A stretch of 64,000 bases of DNA, taken from positions 17,984,990-18,048,989 of the forward strand of contig OZ020518.1 in assembly GCA_963971425.1 (NCBI GenBank), given 5' to 3'. Origin of the DNA: Bryoerythrophyllum caledonicum (taxonomy: Eukaryota > Streptophyta > Bryopsida > Pottiales > Pottiaceae). Positions within the stretch are counted from its first letter, which is position 1. The number at the start of each line of letters is the position of its first letter. The notes beneath the pieces are model-generated. The model made no database searches and was not told the DNA's origin. It was given only the letters and a program-made list of their open reading frames with translations. Below are positions 1-11,115 of the stretch, piece after piece. Position numbers and translations under genes: made by a program.

Positions 1-27
1 GCGCTCGGGAGTTGAATGAACGCTTCG

Positions 28-108
28 CACGACGACGACGACGACGACGACTTCGACGACGAAGGTGACGACGACGACGACGAAGGTGACGAAGCTGGCT
101 TAACAAGA
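28..108. repeat. GAC/GAA trinucleotide-rich tract
   Basis: The tract is mostly GAC triplets mixed with GAA and GGT. One frame gives an Asp-rich peptide after an ATG at 16; another gives an Arg-rich tail after Ala-Arg-Glu-Leu-Asn-Glu-Arg, ending at a TGA. Either could be the end of a gene lying left of the window, but nothing decides between them. Confidence 0.6.
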
Positions 109-995
109 CACGATCAAATGTTTTGAAAGTTTTCATTCATTTGATATGTTATTTATATAAGGAAACTTGAATGTTGAAATTTGATTAGCAAGATGTGTCA
201 CATGTAATACCTAACTTGGGGGTCCTTTTGTACATAAATATTTCACAATGGAGAATGTGCACAAGTTTTGGAACATTCAAGGGATTTGTCCAAAATATAT
301 TAAAAAATCAGATTAAGTAGGTTACATTTGTGAAAATCATAGGTGAAGTTGTTGAAATTGATAAATATACACAGAGAGAACAAGATCAAATATTTTATTA
401 TATTAAAAACCATTCATAATATGATAAGAAGAAATGTAATATGTGAACTACAAAATTACAAAGGGGATGTGGATGTGAATGGGGACAAGAAAAACCAAGT
501 GTTGGGTGGCAAAGTGCACAGATTACAAAATGTGGATTGCCACAAACTGAAATGATTGGAGAATTTTGAAACTTCCAATGCCGAAATTCTACAAAATCAA
601 AAGCATGTTGCCGAAAGTCACCCTTTGAAGAAGAGGTTTGCCGAATCTGACTCGTACAAACAATACATTCCTTGGGGGTCGGATTTGGCACCATATTGCC
701 GAATATTTATTTCATTTCTGAAAATACATGTCTGGCAAAACAATTATTCTTGAAAATTTGTTTTTCACAGAGAAAAAAAAGAAGTTTTATGGAATTTTAG
801 TGATTTCCAAAAACTCTAGCAGCTACTATATTTTGAGAAATACTTTTTCATGGAATCTAACCCTCAAGTACGGTGTATATTAGGGAAAAAGGTCCTCCAA
901 ATTAGAGCACTACAAAAGAGAGAGAAAAGTTTACAATATCATATTTATTTGATGAGTATTGTCCATCCATCAAGAAGAGCACTCAGTGAAAGATT
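109..995. other. AT-rich intergenic stretch, no gene recognised
   Basis: Short open frames occur here on both strands, but they overlap one another and show no family motif. I see no splice-framed coding block, RNA gene or clear terminal repeat. Confidence 0.5.
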
Positions 996-1440
996 AAAAA
1001 ATAACTCTAGTTCTTGTAGGGACTGGTGTGAATAGAGTGTCTGTTCATTCCACCACTAAATCCATGTCCACCATACATAGGTATAGTTGTATGGAACTAC
1101 TCCCCCCCTTCTCTTGAGGATAGACACTTAACAAACCGGGGACAAACTAGAGCAACAAATGCTCAGTTTTGAAGGATGGTTAGCAAAAGGTTTGATGTGT
1201 ATTTGAAAGGTTTTAATTGGTGTTGTGTGATTCTAAGAGAGGTTGGTTATTTTCAGGTTTTTGTTTGTGTAGAAGAATGGACACTGCATGTTGGATAGCA
1301 ATGATGTTAATTTTTGTGAATGTCTTTTTAATTGGATCAATGAGGATATTAAATGTTTTCTCAAGGTTTTTCATAAGAGCACTCAATACATTATACACCT
1401 TCCTTTGTTACTTTCATAGCAACAAATTTAACCCTTTAAT
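996..1440 (-). mobile_element. LINE 3' end (5'-truncated non-LTR retrotransposon)
   Basis: On the minus strand, 1213-1398 encodes the last part of a reverse-transcriptase polyprotein, including AIQHAVSILLHK and PENNQP. A second copy at 50,137-50,433 (+) has AIQHAMSILLHK and IENNQ, so the two are one family. The 3' untranslated region runs down to an A/T-rich tail near 996. It contains a GGGGGAGTAGTTCCAT block followed by GAATGAACAGACACTCTATT, both shared with the SINE at 31,705-32,067. The copy is 5'-truncated and its reading frame changes near 1400. The post-RT segment resembles RTE-type elements, but that clade assignment is tentative. Confidence 0.65.
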
Positions 1441-2012
1441 GACGACACTTGCAACCATGCTTGGAAGATGACACGAGTGGGTCACTACATCATCTACACA
1501 ATGGGTATATTTCATCACGACTGATCATTACAAACATCACTACAGTTCGTCCATCAAACTCAAGCACATGCTCACCACATTCGTTGGAAGCGCGAGAATC
1601 CAAGGAGCTCAAATTAAGCCACGACTGGTACAGAGATGAAGTATTGGTCCACCAATTTACAAATTAATCTAAAAGTGACCACCTATGGGCCTCCCGTCTT
1701 TAAAGGGTTGACATACATATGTATCAATTCACATACATACATCTATGACAAAGCCCCTAGAATCTCAATGAACAAAAAATAAACCCCCATTCTAGGTTAT
1801 TCTTTAATTGTTGACTCATAGTCTAAGGTCGTGTTTAAAGGTCTAGTTAATAAACAAAAAGAAGAACAAAAACAACGTACTTCATTTTTACTAGTATAAT
1901 AAGATATTTTGATTTTCTTAAATCCTCCTCCTTTACATATACCTTATGCACCAAAAATAAACCCTCATTCAAAGTTTTTCTTAAATCATTGACTTATACT
2001 CTAAGGTCATGT
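1441..2012. other. Repeat-derived intergenic stretch
   Basis: There is no gene. The block at about 1440-1560 (short words such as TTTCATCACGA) resembles sequence at 27,630-27,690, and both lie beside a variant of the AACCCTTTAA motif. They appear to be diverged copies of one interspersed repeat. Confidence 0.4.
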
Positions 2013-2835
2013 TTAACCCCTAAAGGACCAACGCAATTTTTCCTCAAAAACACTCCAAAACTGCCATTTTCAGCGCAATCACCACAAAATGATACAAAAT
2101 CATTTTTTTGAAAATTTAACCGTAGGATCTTGTACTAGACTTGTATGAGAGTGTGTGGTAAGAGTTTTGGTAAGTTTGATGGCACGGATTGAAAGATATT
2201 AGCCTTTGAAGTGCGAAATAATCTCTTTTCAGGTCATACTATACACCTTCAACAAACTTCGACCACCTTCTATGGCAAATTTTTGCACTACGGGCCGTGA
2301 TTTTATTGTCTTAACTTGAAAAGGATCATGTTAGGCACATGTGCACCAAATTTTAGAAGTAGAAGAGGTGTAGAAGATGTCCTAAAAAATCCTGCAGTGC
2401 ACCTATGTGCCGAGAATCAACAATACACTTTATATTTTGCATATATCATATCCTTCTCAAATATTTGAAAGTTCACAAATCCGTACAGTAGATGCAAAGA
2501 TCTCAATTTCCTTAACAAGAGGACATTTTCATTCTTTTTAATGGACAAAAACTCGAATTTCTATTGAATTTAGAAGTTATTAAAGTTTGGTGACAATATT
2601 TTTGATATGTCACACTAAACTGCTGCACTATTTGTATATGTAAGTGAAAATAAATTGTAACTTTTGAACCGTAAGTCAGAATTCTACGAAATTTGTGTCT
2701 ACGCAAAGCTAATCAAAAGTTGGCCATTCAGTAAAAAATCTCAGAAAATAATGCCTAGAATTGAGAACGTGGTACCTTACCCAAACTCAAAACGTCCCCC
2801 TAGGGGACATCGGTTCTTTAGGGTTTAGGGGTTAA
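2013..2835 (+). mobile_element. TTAACCCCTAAAGG-family element, copy A (~820 bp)
   Basis: The element starts with TTTAACCCCTAAAGGACCAA and ends with the inverted equivalent TTTAGGGGTTAA. Its interior is the reverse complement of 32,563-33,376 over nearly the whole length: shared words include GGACAAAACTCGAATTTCTA, CACGGATTGAAAGAT and a CCCTAGGGGACAT-type block next to the right end. It has no open frame of note. Matching inverted termini and two near-full-length copies in opposite orientation indicate a non-autonomous DNA transposon. The superfamily is not clear. Confidence 0.7.
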
Positions 2836-3060
2836 GGTTGAGTCAAGAAATAAAAGAACAACAACAAAGCACTAAATTTGCGCTAATATATTCGGACCAA
2901 TGCATTTTATTTTGAGTTTTTAAGAACCATCCTCCTTTACATACATGCACCAAAGATAAACTCCCCTTCCAATGTATAAGCCAATGGGGCCCACAAGGTA
3001 TGTTTTTCACCGTGAAAACGCAGCCAGTTTAACTTACATCCAGGTCTAACTGACATCCAG

Positions 3061-3150
3061 GTCCTCAACCCGGTCCTCTCCCGGGTCCTCAACCCAGTCC
3101 TCTCCCGGGTCCTCAGCCCAGTCCTCTCCCGGGTCCTAAACCTGATCCTC
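3061..3150. repeat. 24-bp tandem repeat upstream of RPS28
   Basis: About 3.8 copies of a 24-bp C-rich unit (GTCCTCAACCCAGTCCTCTC plus CCGG), each with a CCCGGG palindrome, end about 200 bp before the RPS28 start codon. It may lie in the promoter. Confidence 0.85.
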
Positions 3151-3350
3151 CGAGGTTACCATGTACCGAGGTGCCGTCGACGATGTTGGGACGTCATCGA
3201 GGATGGGACGTGGGATGTGGAAATTAGGGCTGGGAGGTAGAAGAGGGGGCCGCGGCTCCCCGGACGCCCTCTTTCGCAATCGCCACTCCGTCCCCTGCTC
3301 GTCACGCTCTTCTAGGCTGCCGCACGCCCTCCCCGCCCTCGCCCGGCATT

Positions 3351-4462
3351 ATGGTATGAACGCCTCGTCTCAATGCCTCTCACCCCCGCCCTCTTGCAAA
3401 CACCGCCTCAAATCGTCAAGTTTTAAAGCTTTAGGGTTTTTCCGTCAAGTGTCTATGATCTTCAATCACTCACACTGTGACCTGTCTCTCACTGGAATGG
3501 TGTTTATCGGAACGGGGGAAATGCACCTCGAAATTTGAGTTCTGATTGTTAGGGTTCCATGGAGTGGTCTTGAGTTTTGGTTAATGAATATGATATTGAG
3601 TCATGTTATGACTGTTGAGCTTTGTACTGTGTTGTCCATACAGTGTTTACGACTTGCGTGTGGTTTGACTTGTGGAATTTAGGTGGATGTGCTGAGTTGT
3701 GAGATGTAATTGCGTGCAGGATACCGCCGTGAAGTTGGCTATTGTGATGAAGGTGATCGGACGCACTGGGTCCCGAGGACAGGTGACGCAGGTGCGCGTC
3801 AAGTTTTTGGACGACCAGAACCGTCTCATCATGCGCAACGTCAAGGGGCCAGTGCGTGAAGGTATGTCCCTTTCTGATTGCCCTCGTTCAATTCTTGAAG
3901 AAGTAGCTGCTCTTTTACAGACGTGAAGACGGCTGTATTTTTGAAGTTGCAAGAATAATGACTTGATCATGCACATTCTGCGCTAATTTTAGTCTATCTC
4001 GATTGTTCATTCAATTTCTAAGTTGTGCCTGGAATCCTTTGGGATAATTAACACGCTGCCATAAGTTTTTCACGGATTACCTAGAAGTAACCGCCCGGTG
4101 CCAACCATGACAATGCTTTTAGATTTGGTTCAGACTTCTGGTTAGATTTGGTAAATGTTTTTCAAGAGGTTATTCCTTCATAAGGTTATGCATGGAGGTT
4201 GTTTCAATTCTCATTGATTAGATGAACTTTTCACTTGCAAGATGTACAAAAAAGGGGTAGAGAGTTGTGAGGATTGCACTTAGTTGTGATAGGCATGGTG
4301 CTTCTGTTTGGCAGTGTCATTTAATGTACGATTTTGTAGACACCTGTTGATCTTAGACTGGGTTTATATACGTCGTAATTGATTGATCGTTTGTCGTATA
4401 TAATTGTAGGTGACATCTTGACTCTCCTTGAGTCTGAGCGCGAAGCAAGGAGGTTGCGGTGA
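3351..4462 (+). CDS. RPS28: 40S ribosomal protein S28 (eS28)
   Basis: Small-subunit ribosomal protein found at the mRNA exit/E-site region. Three exons join in frame: 3351-3353 (only the ATG), 3720-3861 and 4410-4462, with GT..AG introns 3354-3719 and 3862-4409. The product is 65 aa, the usual length for the family. It contains the diagnostic core [16 protein letters not shown], then [11 protein letters not shown], and ends in [12 protein letters not shown]. The start is chosen because the ATG sits directly before a GT donor and joins to GATACC (Asp-Thr), giving the expected N-terminus; no in-frame ATG in exon 2 would do this. A telobox lies in intron 1 and a 24-bp tandem repeat lies upstream. 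The gene converges on STR8. Identification is secure; the single-codon first exon is inferred from splice logic. Confidence 0.95.
3432..3439 (-). promoter_or_regulatory. Telobox in RPS28 intron 1
   Basis: TAGGGTTT (AAACCCTA on the minus strand) lies 78 bp after the start codon, inside the first intron. Teloboxes are known near plant ribosomal-protein and other growth genes; function here is inferred. Confidence 0.5.
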
Positions 4463-4941
4463 GGAACAAGAGTTTCTCATGGCAGGCCACTGGTGCAGTA
4501 TTGAATGCTCAGATGGACTTACATGTGTACGCTGCTGATCTCGCCTCTTGTGCGTGATCTTATTCCACACAATGTAGCTTCTGGCTTGCAAATATTGCTA
4601 GAGTGCTGTTTACGGCCTACATGAGACATTAATTTGTTACTTCTGTGGATTGAGGAGTTTTTCACCCTTACAGTTGGCGTTCCAACAAGGTCATTCCATT
4701 TGGAGTATGCGTGCATGGGTTCGGTTTTACCAAAGAAAATCATAATCCTTTCAAACCGTGTACGTTTTTGGTCTAGGTTTTGTGAGAAGCCTTTTCAACG
4801 GACAAGATAAACTCCCCATGACATTAAGTGTAGCAATGCGCATATACAGAGAACAAGTGATATTTGATAGAATAACAGTTTCAATCCCATGTAGATGAGG
4901 AAAGTTCTAGTAATCTATGCATCCAACACTCGTCCTACAAT
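4463..4941. other. Convergent 3' intergenic region
   Basis: This stretch holds the 3' flanks of RPS28 (+) and the STR8-like gene (-). Nothing else is recognised. Confidence 0.6.
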
Positions 4942-7216
4942 TTAGTTGACGAATATATTAGACGTTTCCTCAGAAGGAGAAGAATGAGATTCACCCGAGT
5001 CGAGGAAGCTGCTGCTCGTGAGCTGCTCTTGTTCGCGGCGTTCCTTCCGTCGGCGTCGCTTGAGCGCTCGTCGGCTCACCCAGCCCGGGGGGCGCGGCGG
5101 GGGAGGGGGAGGGTCTCGGTAGTTGTGCCACCGCTGGTACGTCTCATCTGGCTCCAGGATGGGCCTCAGCCTGGGCGCCTCCACGCATTGGTTGCAACAG
5201 CAGCCCCGAAACTTGGTCACACAAGCGCCACATGACCTGCACATAGTCATAGACAGACAACATCAATAAACTGGTAAATCGTTTCGTGTGGGGATTGTTT
5301 GTAGACGGAGGTTGAAATCATAGACTCACAGATATAGATTATTGCAGTCGAGATTGGCACAGTTTCGGTGCACGGTCTCGACGGAACTCCCACATGTCAG
5401 ACACCTTGCAACGGTCGAGGAGGTGTCGTCCGCTTCTTCACCGTGGTAAAAGGCAGGGGGCACAGCAAGGCGTGAATCAAACACAAAGAGCCGTCCATTC
5501 CACTGAGAAGCACCTTCTTCCTTGAGGTACTTGGCTACACCACCTCTGAGGCTGTAGAGATTTTTGAACCCTTTCTTCCTGTTCATCGACAGGTTCTTTC
5601 AGAACCTCCAGATCAAGGATGATAAAAACGCAACTGTGGATTGTAAGCGTTATTCTTACCTGAGAATGGTGGAGTATACATCACATCGAATGCCACCCGT
5701 GCAGTACATCATGATATCAGTGTTCTCCTTATCCACTCCTTTTAATGGGTCATCCTCCACTTCCTGCAATCCGCTTTGATTAAGAGATGCGTTTTTTGTT
5801 TTTTTGTTGGATCATTAGAGTTGTTGGTCACAAGAAGGAGAGGTGCATTGTTACCTTCTCGTCTGAGAATCCAAACTCAGTAGATTTAAAGCATTCCACT
5901 TCTGGTCGTTGCGCTCCCTGGAAGTGGCCCACATCCCACTCATACCCTAACACCATCAAACAATTTCTAGCGTGAGAAACAGTTCCTACAATTTAGAGAA
6001 ATGCAACATATCCACTGTTGTCTCGTTTTTAATCAGTAATTACATGGCATTACAGAGGGAAAGTAGGTGCAACAAGAAACATACTATTTCGTACATCCAA
6101 AAGTAGGACTTTCTTCACATGTTTGCTATCTTCGTCCTTCTCTCCAACAGCAACACTTGTGTTTTCATTGCGCTGCTCGAGTTTTTCTCGCCATTGCTGT
6201 GGAGTGAGAGGCACAGCTCTTTCTGACGGGTCTGTTAGAGGAAGGTTATCACTCTCGCACACCTGCAGCGAACACAGATTCTCTCTCTCTTAGAACAAGC
6301 CTATCTCGACCCATATAAGAAGCAATGCGATCTCACCAAAACAGAACTCTGTGAATTATATTTTCCCCACAAACATCACGTCAACAACTGAATAATAATG
6401 AAACTTGCTGACCTGCACCAACGACGGTTTGTATCGAAGCCTTAGTCGAGGAAAAGCATGGCCGCGCGGAGATGGAGAGACTTGAATGTATGTCGGTGAA
6501 AATCTTTCGTCCGACTTCACCCAACTGGCATAAGCCATGGCATCTTCTCTAGGCCCACTAAACTGCAAAACAAACCATCTCCTACATAAAAAAACCATGC
6601 TCGCACTGACATCTCTTTCTTTCAAAACCTCAGGTCATTCACAAAGGCAGAGACGAAACCTGAGCATTGATGCCTTGATGATTGATATATATCCGCCCGC
6701 GAATATTACGACCCTGCAGCCTATCCCACCATCGGTTACCACTTTCCACCAACAACAAAGAAATTCTCACTGCTGTCGAGCAAACAATCACGAGATAGAA
6801 CTTGCTAGTGGCCTCGAACTCACCTCCACGAACGCAGAGTGCCTGGCAACCTCGAGGTGGGCATCCTCAATGTCCACAAAGTGGTAGAGATTCACCACAA
6901 TGTAGTCATCCCCCGCTTCATAAACTCTCCCGTCCTGCTCCTCCTCCTCCTCCTCCTCATCGAAATCCTCACCTCTACCAAGCGCCTCACACGCCAGCTG
7001 ATGAAACTGAAACCTCCTAAACCCACCTCCTCTCCGCTCCCTCGGCTCCAAAGCCACAGCTCTTGCCGCTTTCCCGCAACCAGTTGAATCTCTTCCCGCA
7101 ACATGCTGCGAGAGCCGAGGAAACGCAACACTCATGCACCGGAACTGCAACCCATCACGACGAAACCTCAACACCGACCACCGCAGAAACGCAGTCGCCT
7201 GCAACAAGTGCCCCAT
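4942..7216 (-). CDS. STR8: Rhodanese-domain protein, TrhO/STR8-like
   Basis: Eight exons on the minus strand: 6824-7216, 6660-6713, 6413-6562, 6085-6262, 5855-5946, 5660-5763, 5330-5578 and 4942-5236. All have GT..AG junctions and agree in phase, giving about 504 aa. Residues near 110 begin the N-terminal TrhO/UPF0176 domain (VVNLYHFVDIED, RIYINHQGINAQ, FSGPREDAMAY). The rhodanese domain follows (VLLLDVRN, EWDVGHFQGA) with active-site loop CTGGIRCD, catalytic Cys near residue 310. A Cys-rich plant-type zinc module comes next (CLTCG, HRNCANLDC, CGACVTKFRGCCCNQC). Bacterial TrhO hydroxylates wobble uridine in tRNA; plant STR8 is predicted plastidial. The Arg-rich first ~100 residues could be a transit peptide. 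The tail has a proline run and a basic/Ser-rich end, longer than I expect. Start is the first ATG of the frame; an alternative lies further in. The family is secure, the substrate unproven. Confidence 0.9.
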
Positions 7217-7594
7217 GAAAACCAGTCTCACTCGTCCAAACTATCTCATCTCAAACCATGAAAAAGAAAGACCACACACATCGTGTGTACATGAACTCTT
7301 GCGCATGAATTCCTGTTCCAATGCAAAGGATTTGCAAACCACATCCTCGGCATCGAGAAAAATTCTGGCAGCAGCGTTCCCGGATGAGTTCTCGCCCTCG
7401 TTCCCAGGCTCAAAACCCTAGAGAGAGGGCTTTTTTCTGGCTGTTTTTGGCTGTTGAGGTTGTTTTTGGGAGTTCTGTTTGTCGTGGTTGCGTTTCGGTT
7501 GCGGCTCTCTTTCTGGGTTTTAGAGGGTTCTGTCGTTGTTTGAGGGTTTTCGTTTAGGGGGTTTTGTTGTTGTTTGAGTTGGGTTTTGGGAACA
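7217..7594. promoter_or_regulatory. Divergent promoter, STR8 / SAP18
   Basis: The 378 bp between the start codons of two divergent genes must hold both promoters and both 5' leaders. A telobox, AAACCCTA, lies at 7413-7420, followed by a GAGA run and then a T/G-rich leader before the SAP18 ATG. No TATA box is obvious. Confidence 0.6.
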
Positions 7595-9067
7595 ATGGCA
7601 GCGCAAGTAGCACCAGCGCCTCCTGATGCGCAGCAACCGCAGAGAGGCCCTGCGCGCAACGTGATGGCCGCGCCGAGAGGACCGCCGGGGCCGCCTCGCA
7701 ACATTCCCGTCGTGGACCGCGAGAAGGTCAGTTGATGGATGGCGGTTTAATGTGTGCAGTTCGTTGTCTGCTTCAAGGAATAAGTAGGGTTTTCTTTCCC
7801 CGAAGAGGATTAAGTTTGAGGGAAAGGAACAAGTGATTGATCTTTCTATCAATGTATCAAGGAGTTCGATTGAAGTCCTAATCGGTAGCCGATGGTTGAG
7901 TGAAGGGTGGTTTGTGACGATCGCTTGATGTAATTAGGTCATATGATCGCCTACTCGCGTCCGAAAAACATTCCAAACAGCAGGCGTCGGTCAGGTCGTC
8001 GCTATCATGTCATGCGTGAAGGATTATTATGTGGTCCTGAGCTTGTTAGGAAGCTTATTGTGCTCTGTTAATATGTGAGGTTGTGATAAGCAAACCTTCT
8101 AGGGTTCAGGTTTTCCATGTAGGGTGAATGCAGGAATGGTTATTGCACTTATGTACCGTCTCACACTGAGTGTTTGAACTTGCATGTGTTGTAACAGACA
8201 TGCCCTCTCCTTCTCCGAGTCTTTACCAAGGTACTCAACTGCCTCAGAACGTTCGTTGTGTTCTCCGCTTTCCCATTTTCATGTGGTTTCCACCTTAGGC
8301 TCATATTCACTTGAGTTTGTTCGGCGTATGAGCAGAACGGCGCCCACCACACAGTTGAAGATTTCAGCGTGCGAGGGAAAGAACCCAAGGACGAGGTTCA
8401 AATCTACACATGGAGAGATGCCACTCTGCGGGAGCTCACTGATCTCGTAAGTGTTGCACCACCTACTCCAAATCAGTCGGTATGCTTATTCCATTCCTCA
8501 ACCAGTTTCCCTTGCTTGGTTATTGTCACAAAAAAGCTGACACCGAGTGGTTGTTCGTTGATACTCGTGATCGTTCAGGTCAAGGAGGTAGCTCCGACAG
8601 CAAGAAAGCGAGATGCACGGCTCTCTTTCGCTTTTGTCTATCCTGACCGACGTGGTCGCAACGTCATTCGCACTGTAAGTTGAGAAAGTTCATGCCATTA
8701 TTGCAGAGGGTGTTCTGATATTACTGTTATGTCATCGCCGTAGCTGGTGTCAATTACGAGTACTTGCTCTAATCCTTGCTCTAATCCTTGATCTAATCCT
8801 TACGCAGGTGGGCATGACGCACTCCACGCCCACTGCAAGAAGAGGCGATGATTTCCGGAGCCTGGCAGAGCTCCAATTTCAGGTAGTTGTGCTAATTTTT
8901 GTTTTGCTGTTTTTTCTGCTGTTTTTTTTTGCTTTTTTTATAAAATAAGTTGGCTCATGCGGCACTAAGTTCTTTCACTTATGACATGAGAGTGCAGCTG
9001 AATATGAGTATTGTTCATGTGTGTTTTGCAGACGGGGGACTTTCTGGATGTGGCGATTTTCAGCTGA
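7595..9067 (+). CDS. SAP18: SAP18, histone-deacetylase / splicing complex subunit
   Basis: Six exons (7595-7726, 8198-8230, 8336-8446, 8579-8674, 8808-8882, 9032-9067) join in phase 0 to a 160-aa protein, the usual plant SAP18 length. The family signature is present in order: DREK-TCPLLLRVFTK, VEDFSVRGKEPKDEVQIYTW, ATLRELTDLVKEV, RKRDARLSFAFVYPD, SLAELQFQ and TGDFLDVAIF. SAP18 is a ubiquitin-like-fold subunit of Sin3/HDAC and ASAP (with Acinus and RNPS1) complexes, acting in the nucleus in repression and splicing. The N-terminal ~40 residues are Ala/Pro-rich and low complexity, as in plant homologues. An 11-bp tandem repeat (CTCTAATCCTT) sits in the intron at about 8766-8800. The start ATG follows the T-rich leader. 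I see no defects. Confidence 0.95.
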
Positions 9068-9934
9068 AAGCTATCGAGCGTAAGGTGGATGTGATTGTTG
9101 GTTCTCTTCAAGAGTAGTAGATTCAAAGGTCAAATTTTACAGGTAGGCATCTCCCATGTGAGCAATTCAGAGAAGTGGAAGTGAGGAAGGTGGACATGCT
9201 TACCATCATTCAGGGTTGAGAACCGTCTTTTGTAAGCGCATGTAACAATTTGTGTATGAATCATCCAAGACAATGTTAGATTTTATGAAAATTTCGTGTG
9301 CTCGTTTAGCAGTATTTTTTACAAGATTCTATGGTTTCAAGTTGATGATTGATCATAATTTGTGAATGTTTTATAACGGTATCTATGAAGTGTTTTTTTT
9401 TTCTTTATGGTGCTTCTGAGGTTAGATAAATCAATGTTATTAACCCTTGAACGCCGGAAAAATAAATTTTATTGGTAAAATATGAGATCACTTGGGTTGA
9501 AATTGTAATTTTATTGGCTATCATTGATAAATATAGTTATTTTGATTTGCTCTCTCCAAATATGCACATGGCTTAACTTGTACCATACATCCCATAAAGC
9601 ACCAGAATTGACCTAAAAATGATCACCTCGACACTAAAGGGTTTATGGTGATTAGTTGAATGAGATCAATCAAGAATGTATTGTCATTATTCTTTTGGAG
9701 AGTAATGTGCTTGTTTATCAAATTATGCATTGTCTTCACTCTTTTGACATGTATGTTGGGCACTTTCTGAACCTCTATTTCTTCTACAATTTCCTTGTAC
9801 ACCCCTAAATATTATCTTCAAAGAATTAACATCATGTGAACTATAACATTAATAAATGTAGTGCAATGATGTCCTTCCATGAGAAATCAAAGTCAACTAA
9901 TTTTTTTATAAAATTTACTAGCAGTTGGCGCTTC
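9068..9934. other. AT-rich intergenic stretch after SAP18
   Basis: The first ~230 bp are probably SAP18 3' UTR. The rest is AT-rich with fragments of the CCCTTTA-type repeat near 9441 and 9645. No gene is seen. Confidence 0.5.
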
Positions 9935-10600
9935 CTTTGCAACGCGTTAGTTCAACCATTTTAATGTAGTTTTTATATCACAAAATATTTAAAAAGAAAG
10001 GTTACAACAATCTACATAAAATATAAATATGTCTTTGAAACCTATGCATGAATTTTAATAATGTAATAGAATAGAATAGAAATAAAAAATTAGGTTTTAG
10101 ATTTTTTGCATTTTAACATGGAATTTCAAAAATGTTATGAATGTCAAATTTGTAATCAAGAGTTTCAAAATTATTTTGGATAAGCACAAATTGCAACACA
10201 CAAGTGCAAATTTCACACACCTACAAACTCAACTTGCAATTACAATCTCAATTTCACAATCAATTACAATCTCAAACTTGCAATCTCACCTCAAAACTTG
10301 TAATTTCAATCTCCACAACTCGAATATGCAATTTTGCAACTCCAACTTTGTATGCCAACCTCCAATATCACAATTCCAACTTCACAACTTTTCCACTCCA
10401 AGTTGACAACTCATAATTTACAATTCAATCTTTTAGTGCTTCACTCAAAAAATATTTTGAACGTCAAGTTTGTAATCAAGAGTACAAATTGCAACACACA
10501 AATGCAAATTTGTCACACCCAAAAACTCAAGCTAATGCTTTGCAACGCATTAGTCCAACCATTTTAATGTAGTTTTTATATTACAAACTATATTTTAAAA
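9935..10600. repeat. Partly duplicated AT-rich repeat with ~600-bp direct repeats
   Basis: A ~60-bp block (CAACCATTTTAATGTAGTTT at its core) occurs at 9937-9995 and again at 10,536-10,598. A second block (TTTGTAATCAAGAG, then AAATTGCAACACACAA) occurs near 10,147 and 10,468. Between them, 10,210-10,420 is a simple-sequence field of CAATTTCA/CAACTT words. Open frames here are low-complexity artefacts. Confidence 0.65.
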
Positions 10601-10675
10601 AAGGGTAACATGATTCACTGCACGGTTGGCTGCGCAACTAACTGTGCGGTTGACTCCACCGTTCTTCTAGTTCAC

Positions 10676-10830
10676 TGCACGGTTGACTACGCGATTGATC
10701 GTTGCGTGGTTCACTGTGCGATTGATCGCTGCGTGGTTCACTGCGTGATTGATCGCTGCGTGGTTCACTGCGTGATTGATCGCTGCGTGGTTCACTGCGC
10801 GATTGATCGCTGTGTCGTTCACTGCGCGGA
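10676..10830. repeat. 27-bp minisatellite
   Basis: Five full copies and one partial copy of a 27-bp unit (TGCGTGGTTCACTGCGTGAT plus TGATCGC) run from 10,676. Less regular related words precede it from 10,613. Because 27 is a multiple of three, frames stay open on both strands (Cys-Val-Val-His-Cys repeats); this does not imply coding. GC content is much higher than the surroundings. Confidence 0.9.
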
Positions 10831-11115
10831 TTATGATTTTAGTAGTATGATAAGGAAAAATCAAATTGGGCACCTTTTAGCCTGATATTTAATGGGTTGG
10901 GTGTCAGAGAATAAAATGTCCTAAACATATATATTTTTGGAAGGTGATTAAAATATGTTAGGCATTCATCCAAAATGTTTGTATAGTGCATGATAGGATA
11001 TTGCATTTTAAAAATTTAATTCTGATTTTTAACTTAGTATGGACCAAAAAAATCCACAAATATTGTCAGTTGTCTACCAATAGCTGGGTACCTTGTCAGC
11101 AGCCATTTCAAGACC

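Noticed and set aside
6802..7087. Plus-strand Pro/Leu-rich frames opposite STR8 exon 1
   Set aside because: They are the antisense of a Glu-rich run and Arg-rich transit region in a secure minus-strand exon.
10137..10567. Asn/Gln/Thr-rich open frames in three overlapping frames
   Set aside because: Simple-sequence CAATTTCA DNA gives open frames in several registers; the composition is low complexity.
10610..10885. Open frames on both strands over the minisatellite (Cys-Val-Val-His-Cys repeats)
   Set aside because: The 27-bp unit is a multiple of three, so frames stay open automatically; no start context, homology or splice structure supports coding.
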